Notes under the pieces: generated by a model
Database searches by the model: none
What the model was told of the DNA's origin: nothing
What the model saw: only the letters and a program-made list of their open reading frames with translations
Shown: positions 28,287 through 36,407 of the stretch, in pieces
Layout of the letters: each line of letters starts with the position of its first letter
Numbering within the stretch: the first letter of the stretch is position 1
Program-made: the position numbers and the translations under genes
Assembly: GCA_963761775.1 (NCBI GenBank)
Contig: CAVXIF010000003.1
Span: 62,001 to 126,000, forward strand
DNA: 64,000 nt
Source of the DNA: Parerythrobacter_A sp963761775
GTDB lineage: Bacteria > Pseudomonadota > Alphaproteobacteria > Sphingomonadales > Sphingomonadaceae
Direction of reading: 5' to 3'

Positions 28287-29492
28287 TTACTCCAGGCTCA
28301 GCAGGGGCGACTCGGTCACTTGCGCGGCAGCCTGCGACTGCCCTTCGGCACGCGCGATATAGCCTTTCGATTTCTCGACTTCGCCAGACAGCACATCGAC
28401 CGTCTGCTTCATCGATTCCAGCGAACGCAGCTTGAAACTGTCCACCTCGTCCATCGTGTCGTAAATGTTCTGGAAGGCGCGTTGCAGCGTTTCCAGCGGG
28501 ATGGTGCTGGCGGCGGCCTGTTCGTGGATCTTGCCGGTCTGTTCGCGCAGCATCTTGCCGGTGGAATCGATAATGCCCGCCGTCGTCTCGTTCAGCGCGG
28601 TGATTTGCCCCAGTACCAGCCGCTGGTTGGTCATCGCCTCGCTGACCGTCACCGCCGTGCGCAATGCGCCGACGGTGGTGGTGCTGGCGCGATCAACGCC
28701 CTTCACCAGCTCGACATTGTTCTTCTTCACCAGATCGAGCGCGAGGTAGCCCTGCACGCTGACGGCCATCTGCGTGAGCAGATCCTGCGTGCGCTGGCGG
28801 ACATAGAACAGCGCCGTTTCGCGAATTGCCTTCGCCTTGGCCGGGTCGGTCGCATCCAGCTCCGCCGCTTTCTCTTCCAACTTGGTATCCAGCGTCTTGG
28901 AGATATGGATCATCTGTTCCAGATCGCCCATCGCTTCCCACAGCTTGGCCCGCTCCACATCGATGGCGGCATTGTCCATCAGCAATTCGTCCTTGCCGCT
29001 CGCCAGCTTGTTCAGCACCTCCTGGATATGCGTCTGCGCGCTTTGGTAACTGCGGAAATAGCTGGTCAGCTTGTTGCCGAACGGGATGATGCCGAGGATC
29101 TTGCGCGTGCCGGTCAGCTTGCCGCGCCGGCCGGGATCGAGATCCTCCACCACGGTTCGCAGTTCCGCCAGGTTCGCGCCGACGCCCTCATCCTTGTCCA
29201 TCGCGCGCACCGGCCGGTCGAGGAAGCGGTTGGATTGTCCTGCCGCCGCCGCGATTTCCTTGCGGCCCATATTGGTCAGCTGGTCCACCTTCTTGCCGAA
29301 TTCGGGCGAATTGGCATCCACTGCGACCAGGTCGGCAACGAAGGCGTCCGCCTTTTCCTCCAGCTTCGACTTCGTTTCCGGCGCGACCGGCACCAGCCCC
29401 GCCGCTTTCTCCGGCGCGACCTGCGGCACCGGATCGGGTGCGGTCAGTTCGAGCTCCGTTGCCGTGGCTGTCGTGGTCATCGTGGCGTTCAT
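28287..29492 (-). CDS. TelA-family toxic anion resistance protein
   Basis: A 401-residue cytoplasmic, mostly helical protein of the TelA/KlaA family, named for tellurite resistance and found also in envelope-stress loci. Typical segments are NKLTSYFRSYQSAQTHIQEV, GKDELLMDNAAIDVERAKLW and DLVKKNNVELVKGVDRA. The start MNATMTTT at 29492 is preferred because a longer frame adds an unrelated basic leader. It heads a three-gene minus-strand operon (TelA, XpaC-like, PHA-type) and diverges from the DUF389 gene. No other ter genes are present, so tellurite itself may not be the natural stress. Confidence 0.85.
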   Translation of the reverse strand: MNATMTTTATATELELTAPDPVPQVAPEKAAGLVPVAPETKSKLEEKADAFVADLVAVDANSPEFGKKVDQLTNMGRKEIAAAAGQSNRFLDRPVRAMDKDEGVGANLAELRTVVEDLDPGRRGKLTGTRKILGIIPFGNKLTSYFRSYQSAQTHIQEVLNKLASGKDELLMDNAAIDVERAKLWEAMGDLEQMIHISKTLDTKLEEKAAELDATDPAKAKAIRETALFYVRQRTQDLLTQMAVSVQGYLALDLVKKNNVELVKGVDRASTTTVGALRTAVTVSEAMTNQRLVLGQITALNETTAGIIDSTGKMLREQTGKIHEQAAASTIPLETLQRAFQNIYDTMDEVDSFKLRSLESMKQTVDVLSGEVEKSKGYIARAEGQSQAAAQVTESPLLSLE

Positions 29493-29631
29493 GCTGCTTG
29501 GTCCGATCCGGAAAAAAGGCGCTGATTGCTGTATTAAGGCCATAGGACACGCAGTTCAAGAATATCGTCTGGTGCGCGTGTGACGGCGCCGTCTATAGCA
29601 CGGCGTCGCTCCCGCGAGAAAGCAAACCCCG

Positions 29632-31158
29632 ATGCCGAGTAACGACAGCCGCCTGACCGCGACACAGCCGAATAGCCGCGCATTGAAACGCGTGGTGTTG
29701 AGTTTTCGCAAATGGTGGCGCGACGATGTGGTCGGCACGGTGGACCGGCTGGACTGCATCGCGCAGCGCCGGGCGGATGCCTACACCTCGCCGCGTTACC
29801 TGTTCATGCTGGCGATGTCCGCCGGGATCGCGGTGCTGGGCCTGCTGCTGTCCAGCCCGGCAGTCATCATCGGGGCCATGCTTATCGCGCCGCTGATGGG
29901 GCCGATACTGGGCGCGGGGTTCGCGCTCGCCATCGGCGATTACCAATGGCTCAAAGGCAGTGCCTGGGCGCTGGTCTGGGGCACGGTACTGGCCGTGGGC
30001 CTGTGCGCGCTGATCGTGTTCATCTCGCCGCTGCAAACCATCACGCCGGAGATCGAGGCGCGCACCCGGCCCAACCTGTTCGACTTGGGCGTGGCGGTGT
30101 TTTCCGCGATGGCGGGCGGCTATTCGATGATCCGCGGGCGCGAAGGCACGATTGTCGGTGTGGCGATTGCGACCGCGCTGATGCCGCCGCTGGCCGTGGT
30201 CGGCTTCGGGCTGGCGACCCTGAACTGGACGGTCTTTTCGGGCGCGCTGCTGCTTTACATCACCAACCTGATGACCATCGCGCTGATCGCCACGCTGATG
30301 GCGCGGCTGTACGGTTTCAGTGCCGCGCTGACGGACAAGCAGACCAACTGGCAGACGGCGGTGATCGTGGTGGTGTTCGTGGCGTTGACCATTCCACTGT
30401 TCCTGTCCCTGAAACAAATCGTTTGGGAAACCAACGCCACGCGCGCCATCCGCGCTGCCGTGCTGGCACCGTTTCCGGACGAGGCGCAGATATCGCAGCT
30501 CGATATCAATCTGCGGCAACGTCCGATCCAGGTATCGGCCACGGTACTGACTCCGGTTTTCAGGCCCAAGGCGGAAACGGCAGGCGAGCAGAGCCTGCTA
30601 GCATCGCTGGACCGCGTTATCGATCTGGAGCTGACCCAGTTCAAGGCCGATACCGCGACCGAGATCGAAACCGGCCAGCTTACCGCCGCGCGCGAAGCCC
30701 GCGAACGCGAAGCCGCCGCTGCCGCGCAGGCGTTGACCGAGCGATTGGCGCTGGTGGCGGGGGTGGAGCGCAGTGCGGTAACTTTGGACCGCGACAATCG
30801 CCGGGCGATGGTGGCAGCGACGCGGCTGCCGGGGGCAAATTACGCAACCTATCGCGCGCTGGAGCGGCGTATTGCAGCGGGCGCGCCGGACTGGACCATC
30901 GTGCTACGCCCGCCCTTGCTGGCATTGCCGGATATCGTCTTCGCGGACGGCGAGCCAAACGATGCAGGACAGGCCGCGCTGGGCCTGATCGCATGGGCCA
31001 GTTCGCATCACGACGATATGGCGGTGGTGCTGCGCGGTGGCACACCCGAAACGCGCGCCCGTGCAGCGGAAGTCTTGCGCGAAGCCGACGTGCGCGTGAC
31101 GCTGGAACCGGGCGGTGCGACGATGCAGGCGCGCTGGGCTGCTGTCGTGCAGGAATGA
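29632..31158 (+). CDS. DUF389 family membrane protein
   Basis: A 508-residue protein. The first ~270 residues contain the DUF389 / TIGR00341-type hydrophobic region with about six helices (SSPAVIIGAMLIAPLMGPIL, GTIVGVAIATALMPPLAVVG). A coiled, Ala/Glu-rich linker (AREAREREAAAAAQALTERL) and a soluble C-terminal region of about 200 residues follow. The family has no assigned activity. It diverges from telA across 139 bases, so the two could share a stress-responsive promoter region. Confidence 0.85.
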   Translation: MPSNDSRLTATQPNSRALKRVVLSFRKWWRDDVVGTVDRLDCIAQRRADAYTSPRYLFMLAMSAGIAVLGLLLSSPAVIIGAMLIAPLMGPILGAGFALAIGDYQWLKGSAWALVWGTVLAVGLCALIVFISPLQTITPEIEARTRPNLFDLGVAVFSAMAGGYSMIRGREGTIVGVAIATALMPPLAVVGFGLATLNWTVFSGALLLYITNLMTIALIATLMARLYGFSAALTDKQTNWQTAVIVVVFVALTIPLFLSLKQIVWETNATRAIRAAVLAPFPDEAQISQLDINLRQRPIQVSATVLTPVFRPKAETAGEQSLLASLDRVIDLELTQFKADTATEIETGQLTAAREAREREAAAAAQALTERLALVAGVERSAVTLDRDNRRAMVAATRLPGANYATYRALERRIAAGAPDWTIVLRPPLLALPDIVFADGEPNDAGQAALGLIAWASSHHDDMAVVLRGGTPETRARAAEVLREADVRVTLEPGGATMQARWAAVVQE

Positions 31159-31165
31159 ATTTCCG

Positions 31166-32938
31166 CTAGGCAGCCAGTTCGAACGGCTGGATTTCGCCTG
31201 CCAGATACAGTCGCTTCGCCTTGGCGCGGCTCAACTTGCCCGACGAGGTGCGCGGCAGGGTGCGCGGCGGCACCAGTTCGACCACGCAGTTCATGCCGGT
31301 GATGGACCGCACCTTGTCGCGGATCTGCTCGTGCAGGCGAGTGCGTTCTTCGGGATCGGATACGCGGCAATGCACCAGCACGGCGGGCGCTTCCTCGCCA
31401 TCGGCGGTTTCGATGGAGAAGGCGGCGATGTCGCCGTGATTGAAGCCGGGCAGCTGTTCCACCGCCCATTCGATATCCTGCGGCCAGTGATTCTTGCCGT
31501 TGATAATGATCATGTCCTTCGCGCGGCCCACGATAAACAGGTAGCCATCGGCCATGTAGCCCATGTCTCCGGTGTCCAGCCAGTCGCTCCCGCCGTCCTG
31601 TGCGGGCACCAGGCATTCCGCTGTCGCGTCCTCGTTGCGGAAATAGGAATGCATCACGCTTTGCCCGCGACACCAGACCTTGCCGATCTGGTGGTCGGAC
31701 TTGGGCGCGTCGTTCTCGCCGCGTATCGCGACTTCCATGCCCGCAATTGGCTTGCCGCAATTCACGATGGCGCGATAGCGGGCGGGGCGGGCAAGATCGC
31801 GCTTGGCGCCGGACAGGCGTTCTTCCTCGACCAGCTCCACGCGAATGCCTTCGCCCGGCGGCATGACCGTGACGGCCAACGTGCTTTCGGCCAGGCCATA
31901 GGACGGGGTGAAGGCGCTGGCCCGGAAGCCTGCTTCGGCAAAGGCGTTGACGAAGTTCTGCATCACGTCGGGCCGGATCATGTCCGCCCCGTTGCCCGCC
32001 GTGCGCCAGCGCGACAGGTCGAAGCGTTCGGCCACGTTGCTCTGGCTGGAAATGCGGCGCGCGCAGATGTCGTAGCCGAAAGTGGGCGAATAGCTGAGCG
32101 TGGTGCCCTGGTTGCGGCTGATGAGGTCGAGCCACGCCAGGGGACGGCGCGCGAAATGCTCCGTCTTGAGGTAGTCCACGCTCATCTGGTTGGCGATCAG
32201 CGACAGGAAGCACCCGACCAGCCCCATATCGTGATACCACGGCAGCCAGCTGACCACACGGTCGTTGTCGCCGACCGCCATCGAATGGGCATGACCATAG
32301 AGATTGTGCAGCAGCGCCTTGTGCGTGACCGCGACGCCGGTGGGGAAGCGGGTGGAGCCGCTGGAATACTGGAGATAGCAGATATCGTCGGGCTGCGCGG
32401 TCGGTAGCGCGCATTCGGGCGCATCGCGTTCGGCGAAGCTGGCCCAGTCGGTGCCCTCGCAGCCCTGCTTGTCCGCTGCCGCTTGCGCCATCTCGGCGAT
32501 GTCGGGCGGGTAGATCAGGATAGCGGGATCGGCGCTGGCAAGCTGTACGCCGAGCTGGTCGATATAGCTTTCCTTGCCGCCGAAGGTGGTCGGCAGCGGC
32601 AGGGGCACCGGCCATGCACCCGCATAGATGCAGGCGCAGAACAGCGCGGCGAAGTCCGCCCCGGTTTCTGCGATCAATGCGACGCGGTCTTCCTTGCCGA
32701 TGCCCGCTGCGACCAGTCGCCGCGCCGCGACCAGCGCATCGTCGCGCATTTCGGCAAAAGTATAAGCGCGCTCCAGTGTGCCGCGCATATCGTGGAAATT
32801 CATGCCTTTTTCGCTGCGCGCGGCGTAGTCTATCGCCTCGCTGAAGGTCGCGAAATCGGACCGGCGGCGCGGCAGGGGGCAATCGTTGGGCGTTGGCTGC
32901 AAACCGTCTGCGCCGTCGCTTTTATCCGGTGATGTCAT
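31166..32938 (-). CDS. Fatty-acyl-AMP ligase
   Basis: A 590-residue adenylate-forming enzyme that activates a fatty acid as acyl-AMP. Motifs are YLQYSSGSTRFPTGVAVTH, SYGLAESTLAV, DTGDMGYMADGYLFIVGRAKD and NGKNHWPQDIEWAVE. The overall pattern fits FadD32/FAAL enzymes, which pass the acyl group to an acyl-carrier domain rather than to CoA. ATG 32938 is chosen because the longer frame adds a basic, unrelated leader. No carrier protein or polyketide synthase lies nearby, so its acceptor is unknown. It diverges from recX. Confidence 0.86.
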   Translation of the reverse strand: MTSPDKSDGADGLQPTPNDCPLPRRRSDFATFSEAIDYAARSEKGMNFHDMRGTLERAYTFAEMRDDALVAARRLVAAGIGKEDRVALIAETGADFAALFCACIYAGAWPVPLPLPTTFGGKESYIDQLGVQLASADPAILIYPPDIAEMAQAAADKQGCEGTDWASFAERDAPECALPTAQPDDICYLQYSSGSTRFPTGVAVTHKALLHNLYGHAHSMAVGDNDRVVSWLPWYHDMGLVGCFLSLIANQMSVDYLKTEHFARRPLAWLDLISRNQGTTLSYSPTFGYDICARRISSQSNVAERFDLSRWRTAGNGADMIRPDVMQNFVNAFAEAGFRASAFTPSYGLAESTLAVTVMPPGEGIRVELVEEERLSGAKRDLARPARYRAIVNCGKPIAGMEVAIRGENDAPKSDHQIGKVWCRGQSVMHSYFRNEDATAECLVPAQDGGSDWLDTGDMGYMADGYLFIVGRAKDMIIINGKNHWPQDIEWAVEQLPGFNHGDIAAFSIETADGEEAPAVLVHCRVSDPEERTRLHEQIRDKVRSITGMNCVVELVPPRTLPRTSSGKLSRAKAKRLYLAGEIQPFELAA

Positions 32939-33056
32939 AGTGTTGGCGAATACCCGTCCCGTGATTGCGTAGCGTCTTGAGCGCGCCCTTTTTCGTGGCA
33001 GCACCGGCGCAATACACACCGCGCGGCCAATCGGCCTTTCCCATTTCCTTCACACT

Positions 33057-33686
33057 ATGGCACGAATAAGGCCGATGGCGGAAGACGAACCCTTGGATGT
33101 CAGGCGCAAGGGCGGCGGAAAACGCCGCCACGAGAAGCGTGTACGCCCTCCTCCCAAGCCGCTGGATGAACAGAAACTGCGCGATCTGTCGCTGTCCTAC
33201 GTTGCGCGGTTTTCCACCAGCGCGGCCAAGCTGGAACGCTATCTGGCGCGCAAACTTCGCGAACGCGGCTGGTCGGAGAATGCGGAGGCACCGCCCGATA
33301 TCGCCACGCTGGTCGCGCGCTATGTAGAGTTGGGCTATATCGACGACGCGGCGTATGCGAAATCGAAGGCAGGCAGCCTGCTGCGGCGCGGATACGGCGC
33401 GCGGCGGGTGGGCCAGGCGCTGTATGCGGACGGGATTGCGGAGGATGTCCGCGCTGCCATCGATCCCGAAGAGGCGGCGCGGCGCGAAGCGGCCATCGTG
33501 CTGGCCCGCAAACGCCGTTTCGGCCCGTACTTCATGGGCGAACTGGACAGCGCGCGCGCCGAAAAGCAGACCGCAGCGATGCTGCGCGCAGGGCACGGGT
33601 TCGACGCGGTGCGCACGGTGATCCGGGCGCGCGACGAGGCAACGCTGGAAGAATGGTTGGCGGAAGCTGCCGATCCGCTAGAATAG
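33057..33686 (+). CDS. recX: RecX-family regulatory protein
   Basis: A 209-residue helical protein of the RecX family, which limits RecA filament growth. Repeats typical of the family are visible: KLERYLARKLRERGW, ARYVELGYIDDAAYAKS, RGYGARRVGQALYADGI. A lysine/arginine-rich N-terminal tail (about 15-35) is usual in alphaproteobacterial members. An in-frame ATG at 33075 is an alternative start, with AAGG before it. recA is not adjacent in this window. The gene begins a plus-strand group with DUF192, NDUFA12 and DUF2155 genes, spaced by 4, 38 and 2 bases. Confidence 0.85.
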   Translation: MARIRPMAEDEPLDVRRKGGGKRRHEKRVRPPPKPLDEQKLRDLSLSYVARFSTSAAKLERYLARKLRERGWSENAEAPPDIATLVARYVELGYIDDAAYAKSKAGSLLRRGYGARRVGQALYADGIAEDVRAAIDPEEAARREAAIVLARKRRFGPYFMGELDSARAEKQTAAMLRAGHGFDAVRTVIRARDEATLEEWLAEAADPLE

Positions 33687-33690
33687 CGCG

Positions 33691-34185
33691 ATGAACAATC
33701 CGACCCGCCTGCTCGCCATCCTGTCCGCTGCTACGCTCGCGGCCTGTTCTCCGCAGACCGGCGCGGACAGCGCCTCTGCCGAACCGGTGATGGCGCGTGG
33801 CGTGCATCCCGAATCCGGCCTGGAAACCGTCCCGCTCAGCGTGACGAGCGGCGACGCCACGCATAATTTCACCGTCGAAATTGCCGCCACGCCCGCCGAG
33901 CAGGCGAAAGGACTGATGTTCCGCACGCAGCTTGGGCCGAATGACGGCATGATCTTCCCGCGCGATCCGCCGGACCTTGCCAGTTTCTGGATGAAGAACA
34001 CTCCGATCCCGCTCGATATCATCTTCGTGGGCGCAGACGGGCGCATCATCAACATTGCCGCGAATACGACGCCCTATTCGCTCGATAACGTCTCGTCCGA
34101 GGGGCTGACGGCGCTGGTGCTGGAATTGCGCGGCGGCCGCGCGGCGGAACTGGGTATCGAAGCGGGTGACCGGGTCGCGTATTGA
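33691..34185 (+). CDS. DUF192 lipoprotein
   Basis: A 164-residue exported protein. A signal with a lipobox-like end (LLAILSAATLAACSPQ, Cys19) suggests lipid anchoring. The DUF192 domain follows: AEQAKGLMFRT, MIFPRDPPDLASFWMKNTPI, PLDIIFVGADGRI, VLELRGGRAAELGI. The family's role is unsettled. It starts 4 bases after the recX stop, so the two are co-transcribed. Confidence 0.88.
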   Translation: MNNPTRLLAILSAATLAACSPQTGADSASAEPVMARGVHPESGLETVPLSVTSGDATHNFTVEIAATPAEQAKGLMFRTQLGPNDGMIFPRDPPDLASFWMKNTPIPLDIIFVGADGRIINIAANTTPYSLDNVSSEGLTALVLELRGGRAAELGIEAGDRVAY

Positions 34186-34223
34186 CCTTGGCGCGGGCGC
34201 AGCCATCGGCTAGTCCCCCGCGC

Positions 34224-34646
34224 ATGAAATGGCTCGCTAAAATATTCACCTGGTGGAACGGTGCCACGCTCGGCACGATGCTGTGGAGCTGGCGCAAGGG
34301 CGAGCAGGTCGGCACCGACGCGCAGGGCAACACCTATTTCCGCTCCAAGAACACCCGCAGGAATGTCGCCACCGAAGGTTCCTATGCCGGACGCGAGCGG
34401 CGCTGGGTGATCTACAAGGGCAGCAACGATGCCAGCCAGGTGCCCGCCGAATGGCACGGCTGGCTGCACGGCGCGGGCGAGGATGTGCCCGAATCCTTCC
34501 TGCCTGCCGCCAAAATCTGGGAAGTGGACTACACGCCCAATTCCACCGGCACCGCGCAGGCCTACCGCCCCGCAGGCGCGCTGGAACGCGGCGGCAAGCG
34601 CGCGCGGGCCGTTGGCGATTACGAAGCCTGGTCGCCGGACAGCTGA
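34224..34646 (+). CDS. NADH:ubiquinone oxidoreductase subunit NDUFA12
   Basis: A 140-residue homologue of the mitochondrial complex I accessory subunit NDUFA12 (B17.2), present in alphaproteobacteria as a peripheral subunit of NADH dehydrogenase. The family core is visible: FTWWNGATLGTMLWSWRKG, VGTDAQGNTYFRSKN, RRWVIYKGSNDASQVPAEWH and WLHGAGEDVP. ATG 34224 is preferred to a frame start at 34182, which overlaps the DUF192 gene. It lies away from any nuo cluster in this window and precedes a DUF2155 gene, an order common in alphaproteobacteria. Confidence 0.92.
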   Translation: MKWLAKIFTWWNGATLGTMLWSWRKGEQVGTDAQGNTYFRSKNTRRNVATEGSYAGRERRWVIYKGSNDASQVPAEWHGWLHGAGEDVPESFLPAAKIWEVDYTPNSTGTAQAYRPAGALERGGKRARAVGDYEAWSPDS

Positions 34647-34648
34647 CG

Positions 34649-35212
34649 ATGCGCGCGCGGTTTCTGTTTTTCATGCCGCTTATCGGGGCGACGCTGCTCG
34701 TCACCGCCTGCGACAGCGAGCCGGAGGCGCAGCCTGCGCCGGCCGACGCACCGACCGCCGCCGGCACAGGGTCCAGCGATCCGGACGATGACGCCGCGCC
34801 CGACCGCTCCATCGCCGAAGCGCAGGAAGCGGGCACCCCGCTGGAAGAGCGCGTGGCCACGCTCGGCCTCCTCAACAAACGCAACAATGTCAGCATCGAT
34901 ATCGAACTGAAACCAGGCGAATCGCGCCGCGAAGGCGATGTAATCGTGCGTCTCGCCACCTGCGAGCGAACCGCGCCGTGGGAAATGCCCAAGCAGACCG
35001 GCGGCTTCGTGCAGGTGCTGGTGCAGGACCGGGCAAGCAGCGACTGGCGGCGTGTCTTTTCCGGTTGGCTGATCAAGGAAACCCCGTCGATCAACGTGGT
35101 CGAACACCCGATCTACGATGTCTGGATCAAGGATTGCGCGATGCGCTTTCCGGGCGAGGAAGAGCCCGCGCCCGACACGGACCCGCCCGCCTCCGACAGC
35201 AACGAAGCATAG
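34649..35212 (+). CDS. DUF2155 lipoprotein
   Basis: A 187-residue exported protein. The N-terminus FLFFMPLIGATLLVTACDSE is a lipoprotein signal. A low-complexity Pro/Ala/Asp linker is followed by the DUF2155 core: VATLGLLNKRNNVSIDIELK, RLATCERTAPWEMPKQTGGF and FSGWLIKETPSINVVEHPIYDVW. The core contains two cysteines (CERT, KDCAMRF) that could form a disulfide. The function is unknown. It follows the NDUFA12 gene by 2 bases and overlaps the convergent aat gene by 100 bases. Confidence 0.88.
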   Translation: MRARFLFFMPLIGATLLVTACDSEPEAQPAPADAPTAAGTGSSDPDDDAAPDRSIAEAQEAGTPLEERVATLGLLNKRNNVSIDIELKPGESRREGDVIVRLATCERTAPWEMPKQTGGFVQVLVQDRASSDWRRVFSGWLIKETPSINVVEHPIYDVWIKDCAMRFPGEEEPAPDTDPPASDSNEA

Positions 35213-35841
35213 GCTGCGGGCAAAGTCGCTTGCGGCACGCCGCGCGCCGCCGCCAGTTGTTCCAGATACAGCGCCTGCGGGATCTCGATCGCCCCCAGCG
35301 AAGCGAGGTGGTCGGTCATGAACTGGCAGTCGAGCAGCGCGTAATCCGCCCGCCGCATCAGCGCGACCAGCCACGCCAGCGCCACCTTGCTGGCGTTATC
35401 CGCGCGGCTGAACATGCTTTCGCCGCAGAACACCCGGTCGAATGCCACGCCATACAGGCCGCCCGCCAATACTTCGCGCCCGTCTTCGTCATCTCGCCAG
35501 CACTCGACCGAATGCGCATGGCCCGCCTCATGCAGCGCGCGATAGCTGGCGGCGATGCGCCAGCTGATCCAGCTTTCAGGGTGGTCCGCACGCGGTGCGG
35601 CGCACAGGCTGACCACATCGGTAAAGGCGGTGTCGATGGTGACGCGGAACCGGTCCTGCCGCAGCACCTTGCGCAACGATTTCGATGCGCGAAACCCTTC
35701 TAGCGGCACCACCGCCCGCTCGCGCGGTTCGACCCAGAACACTTCGGGATCGTCGCGCCCGTCCGCCATCGGAAAGATACCGCTGCGATAGGCGAGTAGC
35801 AGCGTTTCGACGGGAATGGGCGGGAAGGCGGGGGCGTGCAT
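35113..35841 (-). CDS. aat: Leucyl/phenylalanyl-tRNA-protein transferase
   Basis: A 242-residue enzyme that adds Leu or Phe from tRNA to proteins with N-terminal Arg or Lys, marking them for ClpAP. Family marks are LLAYRSGIFPMADGRDDPEV, FWVEPRERAVVPL, GHAHSVECW, GGLYGVAFDRVFCGESMFSR and LLDCQFMTDHLASLGA. The last ~30 residues (GSVSGAGSSSPGKR and on) lie in the overlap with the DUF2155 gene and are outside the family core. Confidence 0.93.
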   Translation of the reverse strand: MHAPAFPPIPVETLLLAYRSGIFPMADGRDDPEVFWVEPRERAVVPLEGFRASKSLRKVLRQDRFRVTIDTAFTDVVSLCAAPRADHPESWISWRIAASYRALHEAGHAHSVECWRDDEDGREVLAGGLYGVAFDRVFCGESMFSRADNASKVALAWLVALMRRADYALLDCQFMTDHLASLGAIEIPQALYLEQLAAARGVPQATLPAAYASLLSEAGGSVSGAGSSSPGKRIAQSLIQTS

Positions 35842-35938
35842 AGTCGCGAGCGATGCTACGGACGCGGTTGCGGCTTGCCAAGCTGCACCCGCCTGCTTAC
35901 ACGCTGCCTCCGCCTGCCAGCACCCTTTAGTGCTGCGA

Positions 35939-36015
35939 AGGAGTGTAGCTCAGTTGGTAGAGCATCGGTCTCCAAAACCGAGGGCCCACGGTTCGAAGTC
36001 CGTGCACTCCTGCCA
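35939..36015 (+). tRNA. tRNA-Trp (CCA anticodon), with an extra base in the T-loop
   Basis: The acceptor stem AGGAGTG pairs with CACTCCT, followed by G and an encoded CCA. The anticodon stem TCGGT/ACCGA closes the loop CTCCAAA, giving anticodon CCA for tryptophan. The T-stem CACGG/CCGTG is perfect, but its loop reads TTCGAAGT, eight bases instead of the near-universal seven, so the total is 77 rather than 76. The extra A or G is most simply another one-base insertion error. A secE-nusG pair follows downstream, a common neighbour of tRNA-Trp. Confidence 0.93.
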
Positions 36016-36184
36016 GGCAGCGTGGCCAGTTCTATTAGTGTCACCCAAATATCACACCTTTCACTTCATCGCTGTGTGAACACGGCCTGTCGCCGTCATT
36101 CCGGGAACGCTAAGCCGGATGGTGTATTTCTGTCGGTATACGGAGCGCAACCGCTTCACCCCGATACCGAATGGAGAGGCACTT

Positions 36185-36334
36185 ATGTCTATCGCATCAC
36201 ACCGCAGCAGCGCGCCTGACCGCTGGTCCAGCCCGCGCCCCTATAGCGACCCCTCGCTGCGCTATCGCAAGCATGGCGCAATCCTGCCGATGGAGGAGCC
36301 GGGCTTCTTCGCGCGGATTTTTGCCCGCCGCTGA
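36185..36334 (+). CDS. Small 49-residue protein of unknown function
   Basis: The start ATG 36185 has a strong ribosome site, GGAGAGG (36173-36179), five bases upstream. The protein is Arg/Ser-rich and ends with GAILPMEEPGFFARIFARR, a patch that looks conserved in design: a short acidic turn, then an aromatic-basic tail that could lie on a membrane. No domain is recognised. It is followed 21 bases later by a strong terminator and preceded by tRNA-Trp, so it may be a single-gene unit. Confidence 0.65.
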   Translation: MSIASHRSSAPDRWSSPRPYSDPSLRYRKHGAILPMEEPGFFARIFARR

Positions 36335-36355
36335 GGCAACGCAAACTCGAGAATG

Positions 36356-36395
36356 AAAAGGGGCCGGTCGCGTGATGCGACCGGCCCCTTTTTTA
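36356..36395. terminator. Strong bidirectional Rho-independent terminator
   Basis: A 16-bp perfect stem (36356-36371 with 36377-36392), GC-rich inside and A/T at the base, closes a five-base GTGAT loop. The run of A on the left and T on the right makes it work in both directions. It ends the 49-aa gene on the plus strand and the AgcS symporter gene on the minus strand. Confidence 0.92.
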
Positions 36396-36407
36396 TGGGA
36401 AGCGTCC

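Noticed and set aside
35939..36184. An integrated element attached at tRNA-Trp
   Set aside because: No integrase, no repeat of the tRNA 3' end downstream and no mobile genes; the following genes are ordinary chromosome.
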